A stretch of DNA of 12,041 nt from Euperipatoides rowelli. Taxonomy: Eukaryota > Onychophora > Udeonychophora > Euonychophora > Peripatopsidae. The DNA lies in NCBI GenBank assembly GCA_003024985.2, contig PXIH01S0071019.1. One strand, written 5' to 3'. Below, piece by piece: positions 7,500 through 12,041 of this stretch. Position 1 is the stretch's first letter, and every line of letters starts with the position of its first letter. A model generated the notes under the pieces. That model was given only the letters and a program-made list of their open reading frames with translations, was not told where the DNA came from and searched no databases. A program made the position numbers and the translations under genes.

Positions 7500-9148
7500 T
7501 TTCTTATTCTTCTACTTCTTGTTCTTCATTCTGTTTGCTGCTGCTTCTAGTTCTTGATTCTGTTCTGCTGCTAATTGTTTTCTGCTTCTTGTTCTGTTTC
7601 TTCTTGTTCTACTTTGTTCTGCTTCTTGTTTGTCTGCTTATTGTTCTTTGTTCATCAGCTTCTTGTTCTGCTTCTTCTGCCTCAGCTTCTTTTGCTACTT
7701 ATTGTTATCAGTTTCTTGTTTTGCTGCTTCTTGTTCTACTTTGTTCTTGTCTCTTGTTATGCTTCTTGTTTTTCTGCTCATTGTTCTTTGTTCTTCAGCT
7801 TCTTGTTATTCTGCTTAGAACTGGTTCTTCTGCTTCTTGTACCTCAGTTTCTTGTTCCTCAGCTTCTTTTGCTACTTATTGTTCTCAGCTTCTTGTTCTA
7901 CTTTGTTCTTGTCTCTTGTTCTACTTTGTTCTGTCTTGTTCTGTTTCTTGTTCTGCTTTGTTCTGTCTTGTTCTGTTTCTTCTTCTGTCTTGTTGTTTCT
8001 TCTTCAATTTCTTGTTCTTTGTTCTTCTGCTTCTTATTCTTCTGCTTCTTGTTCTTCTGCTGCTTCTTGTTCTGCTGCTTCTTGTTCTACTTTGTTCTTG
8101 TCTCTTGATATGCTTCTTGTTTTTCTGCTTATTGTTCTTCAGCTTCTTGTTCTGCTTGTGGTTCTTCTGCTTCTGGTTCTTCTGCTTCTTGTACCTCAGT
8201 TTCTTGTTCCTTAGCTTCTTTTGCTACTTATTGTTCTCAGCTTCTTGTTCTACTTTGTTCTTGTCTCTTGTTCTACTTTGTTCTGTTTTGTTCATCTGTC
8301 TTGTTCTGTTTCTTCAACTTATTGTTCTTTGTTCTTCTGCTTCTTGTTCTGCTACTTCTTATTCTTCTGCTTCTTGTTCTTCTGCTTCTTGTTCTTTTTC
8401 TGCACCTTGTTCTGCTTCTTGTGCTTCTGCATCTTGTTCTTTTCTTATTCTTCGGCTTCTTGTACATCATCTTCTTATTTCTTGTTGTTCTGCTCCTTGT
8501 TCTGTTGCTTCTTGTTCTATTGCTTCTTGTTCTTCAGCTTCTTGTTCTTCTGCTTTGTTATTTAGCTTTTTGTTATTTAGCTTTTTGTTATTCAGCTTCT
8601 TGTTGTTCTGCTTCTTGTTTTTCTGCTTCTTGTTCTTTGCTCTGCTATTGCTCTTGTTTCTTGCTCATTCTTCAGCATCTGCTGCTTCTTGTTTTTCATA
8701 TTTTTGTTATACTGCTTCCTGTTCTTCTGTTTCTAGTTCTTCAGCTTCTTGTTCTTCAGCTACTTGTTATTCTATACTTGTTCTTCAGCTTTTTGTTCTT
8801 CAGCTTATTGTTCTTTTGTTTCTTGTTCTTTTGTTTCTTGTTCTTCAGTATCCTGTTCTCCTGCTTCCTGTGCTCCTGCTTCTAATTCTTCAGCTTTTTG
8901 CTCTTCAGCTTCACTCTCTTCAGCTTCTTGTTCTTCAGCTTCCCTCTCTTCAGCTTCTTGTTCTTCCACTTCTTGTCCATCTGTTTCTTGTTCTTCCATT
9001 TCTTGATCTTCCACTTCTCGTTCTTTGGCTTCTTGTTCTTCAGCTTCTTGTTCTGCTTCTTGTTGTTCTGCTCTTGCTCTTCAACTTTTTGCTCTTCAAC
9101 TTCTTGATCTTCAGCTTCTTGTTCTTCTGCTTCTTGTTCCTCTGCTGT
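7500..9148. repeat. 1.65-kb complex CTT/CTG/TTG satellite with higher-order periodicity
   Basis: The plus strand is built of variants of the 15-mer TTCTTCTGCTTCTTG, with insertions such as CTACTTTGTTCTTGTCTC. A clean 15-bp tandem pair, GTTATTTAGCTTTTT, is visible near 8567-8596. A higher-order period is also present: TTCTACTTTGTTCTTGTCTC starts at 7734, 7896, 8085 and 8248. The spacings of 162, 189 and 163 mean a two-part unit of about 351 bp repeats twice. Because the array is nearly free of A on the plus strand, plus-strand stops are rare and a 551-codon frame (7535-9190) results. Its product would be almost only Leu, Cys, Phe and Ser, so I do not call a gene. On the minus strand the 15-mer reads as a five-residue Glu/Gln/Ala repeat (separate entry). 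Confidence 0.9.
8808..9080 (-). pseudogene. Open minus-strand Glu-rich pentapeptide-repeat frame (91 codons)
   Basis: Between stops at 9081-9083 and 8805-8807 one minus frame is open for 91 codons. Seen: it reads as pentads of the form EEQEA, with variants EEREA, EESEA, EEQKA, EELEA, GAQEA, EEQET and KEQET. Substitutions stay mostly within charged, polar or small residues, as in Glu-rich low-complexity proteins, and the 15-bp unit is a whole number of codons. Against a live gene: there is no ATG near its upstream end, length changes shift the frame elsewhere in the array, and many other stretches have stops in every minus frame. Reading: a decayed coding repeat, or a satellite whose unit merely happens to encode this. 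The product, if any, is unknown. Confidence 0.25.
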
Positions 9149-9358
9149 TTACCACACGCCAACTTCACCAACAACAAAATTGAATGTTGAGACCAATGTG
9201 GAGGTATGGTTTCCATGGATTTTAGAGAGAATAACCGTACAGACTTCCTCAAATTTCTATCTGAGGGATAGAATATCAAGTGCATCAGGGTTTTTGATAG
9301 TGACCTAGGCCTTCACCATAACCTTAGAGCACTGAAAATTATTTTTCCTTCCTCACCC
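9149..9358. other. Non-repetitive GC-richer right flank of the satellite block
   Basis: Like the left flank, this is richer in GC and open in several frames. On the plus strand 9108-9305 is open for 66 codons (NVETNVEVWFPWILERI among them). On the minus strand one frame from 9285 is open into the array (9040-9285). A third frame, minus, reads VTIKNPDALDILS, then FEEVCTVILSKIHGNH, then FNFVVGEVGVW, broken by two TAG and one TAA, and is in phase with the EEQEA pentads. That last frame looks the most protein-like to me and would make this the N-terminal side of a broken minus-strand gene. I recognise no family, and the choice between frames is not secure. Confidence 0.35.
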
Positions 9359-9380
9359 CATCATAGAGCATAATGTTATT
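9359..9380. repeat. Right copy of 22-bp direct repeat, abutting a LINE 3' tail
   Basis: It matches 7216-7237 at 21 of 22 positions, with 16 consecutive identical bases. On its right it overlaps the start of a (TTAT)n tract at about 9376-9391, which on the minus strand is the 3' tail of the LINE at 9381-10650. It could therefore be the target-site duplication of that LINE, of the satellite block, or of both in succession. Confidence 0.7.
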
Positions 9381-10650
9381 TATTTATTTATAGTAGCCTA
9401 CAGTAGCTAATGTTTAGGTCAATTTTGACCTATTACACGAGGCTCAAAAATATATTTAAATGTAAATACAAAATTCAAGCAAAACTAAAACAAAAAAAAA
9501 TCTATACAAAAAGTAAATTTACAAATTCATCATTATTATACAAAAACTTATCGAATTTAGATTTGAAAAGACCAAAAGAATTTGCTGTTACAATATCAGT
9601 TTGAAGAGCATTCCACCAATGGAAAGAGAAAACAGAAAAATTTATTTTTCTGGTTCTTCTAAATAATATCTTTAACTTATATAGATGCCCTCTTAGGCTA
9701 CATTTATTCTTTCAGATAAAGTAAATAAACATTCACTATATTGTATTTTTATATAAAGATGAGATCTCCTCTCAAAAAACATTGTGAGGACATCATAATA
9801 TTGCCAAGTAGAGACAATCTTTTTTTATAAAGCAAATAAAAGAAACCATATATCATTTTATTAAGATGTCGAAATTGCTTTTCCAGTCTTCTCAAATCAC
9901 TTTTTAACAAAATAAAAATGGCAGTGCTACAATATTCGTAAATTGGCTATATGAAATAAATTTTTAAAAAAACTTAGTCTAACTTTTATATAACTTACTT
10001 TAATCTATTTTTCATAACTGCAAACTTTTAATTTATTTTCTTTATTATCTCATTTATATGATGAGAAAAAGTGAGACCACAATCCTAATACACTCCCAAA
10101 TCTTTCTGATAATGATTGTTAGAAATTTCTACATTATCAATACGATAAGAATTCTTAATTATTTCAGTGTCAAATCTAATGTGTGAGGTTTTTATTAGAA
10201 TTTATTTTCAATAGGTTATACTATGAACCATTTAAGTGCATTATTTCTAGACTACCCTTCTGTAGAATCTCTTCATCTATTTGATCTCCAATCTCTCTCA
10301 GAATCTTTACATCATCTGGGTAAAGGAGTATGTGTGATGAAATATGTCTCAAAATCAGCCATATAGATGTTGAATAAAGTAGCTGATAGTTAGTAGGCCT
10401 ATAGTCCCTTGTGGAAGTCCACAATTTATACTTTTAGTAAGTGACAAAACATCATTTACAATTACTTGAATGCATCTATTTTCTAGATAGTCCACTATCC
10501 GGTTTATTAGACAATATTATGAAAACCATAATTAATCAATTTATGGATTAATATGTTAGTTGTATGAAATAGAATCAAAAACAGAATGAAGATCAAAATA
10601 GATTATATCAGTAGCCTACTATGTCATGGTTTAAAGCCAAGTCTTTCAAG
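9381..10650 (-). mobile_element. Decayed 5'-truncated LINE (CR1/L2/Jockey-like): RT core, C-terminal domain and tail
   Basis: Read on the minus strand, RT motif A appears as IYFDLHSVFDS (core YFDL at 10589-10600). After stops comes IVDYLENRCIQVIVNDVL, then motif B GLPQGTI (core at 10406-10420). In another frame motif C reads YPDDVKIL (10311-10322), followed by REIGDQIDEEILQ. Next come KDLGV and LTFSHHINEI, the post-catalytic block that LINE RTs share, and then the C-terminal domain. The element ends in a TAAA-type tail near 9376-9391. The expected Ala of motif C (YADD) is Pro here, and stops and frameshifts are frequent, so it is inactive. The 5' boundary is uncertain: nothing convincing is seen upstream of about 10650. 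Clade placement is inferred from motif style only. Confidence 0.85.
9502..9693 (-). pseudogene. LINE ORF2 C-terminal remnant, 63 codons still open
   Basis: This is the C-terminal end of the LINE polyprotein above and is still in one frame up to its TAG (9504-9502). It begins RGHLYKLKILFRR and continues through FHWWNAL, DIVTANSFGLFKSKFDKFL and a short acidic end. It matches the known C-terminal pattern of CR1/L2-type ORF2: TRGH, then a basic Arg/Lys stretch, FF..R....WN.LP, then V.A.S...FK..LD.F. Upstream the frame is closed by a stop near 9707, beyond which the protein continues in other frames. It has no start of its own. It cannot be a functional gene, but it is the best-preserved coding segment in the window. 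Confidence 0.8.
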
Positions 10651-10948
10651 AAGGTGTTTTAATCAAATTTTCTCCAATTTCTAGTGATGAAATTATTTCT
10701 AATTTGGATATTTTTCAGTGATACACCAAGGAAAAAAAATAATATTCAAATGAAAGTTTTAAATATTGTATTACATGTTTGGTCCATAATAATGAACTTT
10801 TAAGATAATTTACTGTAATAGGCTCTCCATATTGGCCATAGAACTTGAGACATGGCTTGATGAAATAAGTAATAACTCTTAAAATTGATAACTATAATGT
10901 AATAAGATAGGACAGAGACTCAAACAATGAGGAGGAATATTAGTAAAG

Positions 10949-11055
10949 GGATCCCATTCATCCCGTTTTGCCTGGGACAGTCACGTTTTTAAAGATACAG
11001 TCCCGGTGTCCCCAGAGAATGCTTTGGGACTTCATAATGTCCCGTATTTCAAAGA
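10949..11055. repeat. TCCCG-rich patch, probable repeat remnant
   Basis: Within about 100 bases TCCCG occurs three times (near 10961, 11001 and 11040), and TGGGAC, its partial reverse complement, twice. This makes an internally repetitive GC-rich island in AT-rich DNA. Short direct and inverted copies like these suggest a decayed transposable element. No termini or target-site duplication are visible, and I cannot name the family. Confidence 0.4.
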
Positions 11056-12041
11056 ATAGCTTATTTTCGCTATTTGAAGTAGGCTACAATTTTACTTTTT
11101 AAAATTAATTTAGCCATTAAACAACAACAAAAAAATTATAAGTATAAATTTAAAACCACACATGCACATAATTGGAAAAACAATACAATTTTCCGTAGGA
11201 ATTGTTATATTTTCATACTGACAGTGAAATGTTAGCATTAAGCATGCACATGATTAGTTGAGGCGTCCAGTCATTGCGTTCAATTAACCGTAAAAGTACA
11301 ATCACTTCAACAAAAATTTGTAGATGTTCGTAAAATTAACAACTCTTGAGAAATTCAAACTTTTTTTATATTAAAATATTAATAATTACTGGGTGTATCT
11401 TTTCTCAAATTAATTTTATTTTTAAAAATCATAACATCATTAGACGCCTCACTCCTCAGTGTCACGTCTATAAGCTAATAGTAAAAACAAGCCATCACCT
11501 TTTTTTTTTATCATCTGTCTCTTCTAACAAAACGATAGTCATTCATTTTAAGTTCGCTGTTGTTTGTTAACTTAGTGAGCCAGGATTCAGTTATCAGGAT
11601 TATGACTGAATTGGTGTGAATATTTATCGAGTAAATTCAGCTAATTTTGTTTTTCATGGAGTTTACATTGGTTAAAACGAGAAGATGAGAAGAGACATTT
11701 ATTTGTTTATCTGCTATTGACTTGTTCATTAGCCTATTAGAACTGGAGGGAAATGCAGTTCTAATAATTATTATTAATAAATATTTTCGGTGAGTTTACT
11801 TAGCCTACTTATATTTAAAATATTTGCAAATTTATATTCTCAAGATCACGACAACTGAGGAGTGCCCAGATTTACAGGCAACAATTACTTTATGTATAGT
11901 GTATTTTTCACTAGCAAACTGCACTGACAACTATAATGAGCTTAAGCATCGTCGTCAATGGCAAGTATTATTTTAAAATAATTAGAAGCAAAACTCCAAA
12001 GAGACGATGTACATATTCTAGGCCATAATTTATTTTTATTA
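11056..12041. other. AT-rich stretch, nothing recognisable apart from short hairpins
   Basis: No gene is supported. The 74-codon plus frame at 11346-11570 has no recognisable motif. Short inverted pairs are present: TGAGGCGTC (11259-11267) with GACGCCTCA (11443-11451), and CACTCCTCAGT (11450-11460) with ACTGAGGAGTG (11854-11864). They are of a size that can occur by chance. Confidence 0.55.
11735..11766. repeat. Perfect 11-bp hairpin with 10-base loop
   Basis: TATTAGAACTG at 11735-11745 and CAGTTCTAATA at 11756-11766 are exact reverse complements around a ten-base loop. The stem is AT-rich and there is no T-run or neighbouring gene to suggest a function. Confidence 0.7.

Noticed and set aside
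8273-8470. Minus-strand Arg/Lys/Ser-rich frame in the satellite
   Set aside because: It is another reading phase of the same 15-bp repeat and has no independent support.
7535-9190. 551-codon plus-strand open frame across the satellite, and overlapping plus frames at 7575-8108, 7837-8214 and 8268-8885
   Set aside because: The array has almost no A on the plus strand, so stops are rare in all three frames. The products are nearly pure Leu/Cys/Phe/Ser with no domain, which is a composition effect.
11450-11864. Inverted pair CACTCCTCAGT and ACTGAGGAGTG as transposon ends
   Set aside because: Only 11 bp, no extension of the arms, no target-site duplication. Pairs of this length are expected by chance in 12 kb.
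1-12041. tRNA, rRNA or other structured RNA genes
   Set aside because: I looked for tRNA box-B-like GGTTCRA and conserved rRNA stretches on both strands and saw none that fits.

Overview
The window is AT-rich animal-type DNA, and I see no complete, intact protein-coding gene in it. Long homopolymer runs, microsatellites, a hAT-type MITE, decayed non-LTR retrotransposon (LINE) pieces and a large complex satellite point to intergenic or intronic DNA of a metazoan, probably an invertebrate. Nothing allows a species call. The palindrome TAGGCCTA and relatives such as TAGGCTA and TAGCCTA recur across the window more often than its base composition predicts.

Layout. Bases 1-95 are the end of a tandem array whose ~43-bp units each carry inverted arms. 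Bases 824-913 (minus) hold a small GC- and CpG-richer patch that looks like the last coding part of a spliced gene: a pyrimidine tract plus AG acceptor, 29 open codons and a stop. Bases 1000-5860 are mostly featureless AT-rich DNA with G-runs, a possible small MITE at 3170-3354, a stem-loop at 3674-3796, an identical 123-bp tandem duplication containing the only N (4294-4543), and a homopurine tract (4593-4694). Bases 5868-6299 are a 432-bp hAT-type MITE with a perfect 8-bp target-site duplication.

The most complex region is 6840-10650. On the minus strand a LINE 3' half (reverse transcriptase motifs, C-terminal domain, TTAT-type tail) lies at about 9381-10650, and part of a LINE endonuclease-to-RT linker lies at about 6840-7237. 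Their order on the minus strand is RT end first, linker second, so they are separate insertions. Between them is a 2.1-kb block, 7238-9358: 1.65 kb of CTT/CTG/TTG-rich satellite (basic unit 15 bp, with a ~351-bp higher-order period) between two GC-richer non-repetitive flanks. The block is bordered by a 22-bp direct repeat with one mismatch (7216-7237 and 9359-9380), as expected of an inserted segment.

The satellite leaves plus-strand frames open over hundreds of codons purely through composition. On the minus strand its unit reads as a Glu/Gln/Ala pentapeptide, but that frame is interrupted. Bases 10949-11055 hold a TCCCG-rich repeat remnant. The last kilobase is featureless apart from a perfect 11-bp hairpin at 11735-11766.
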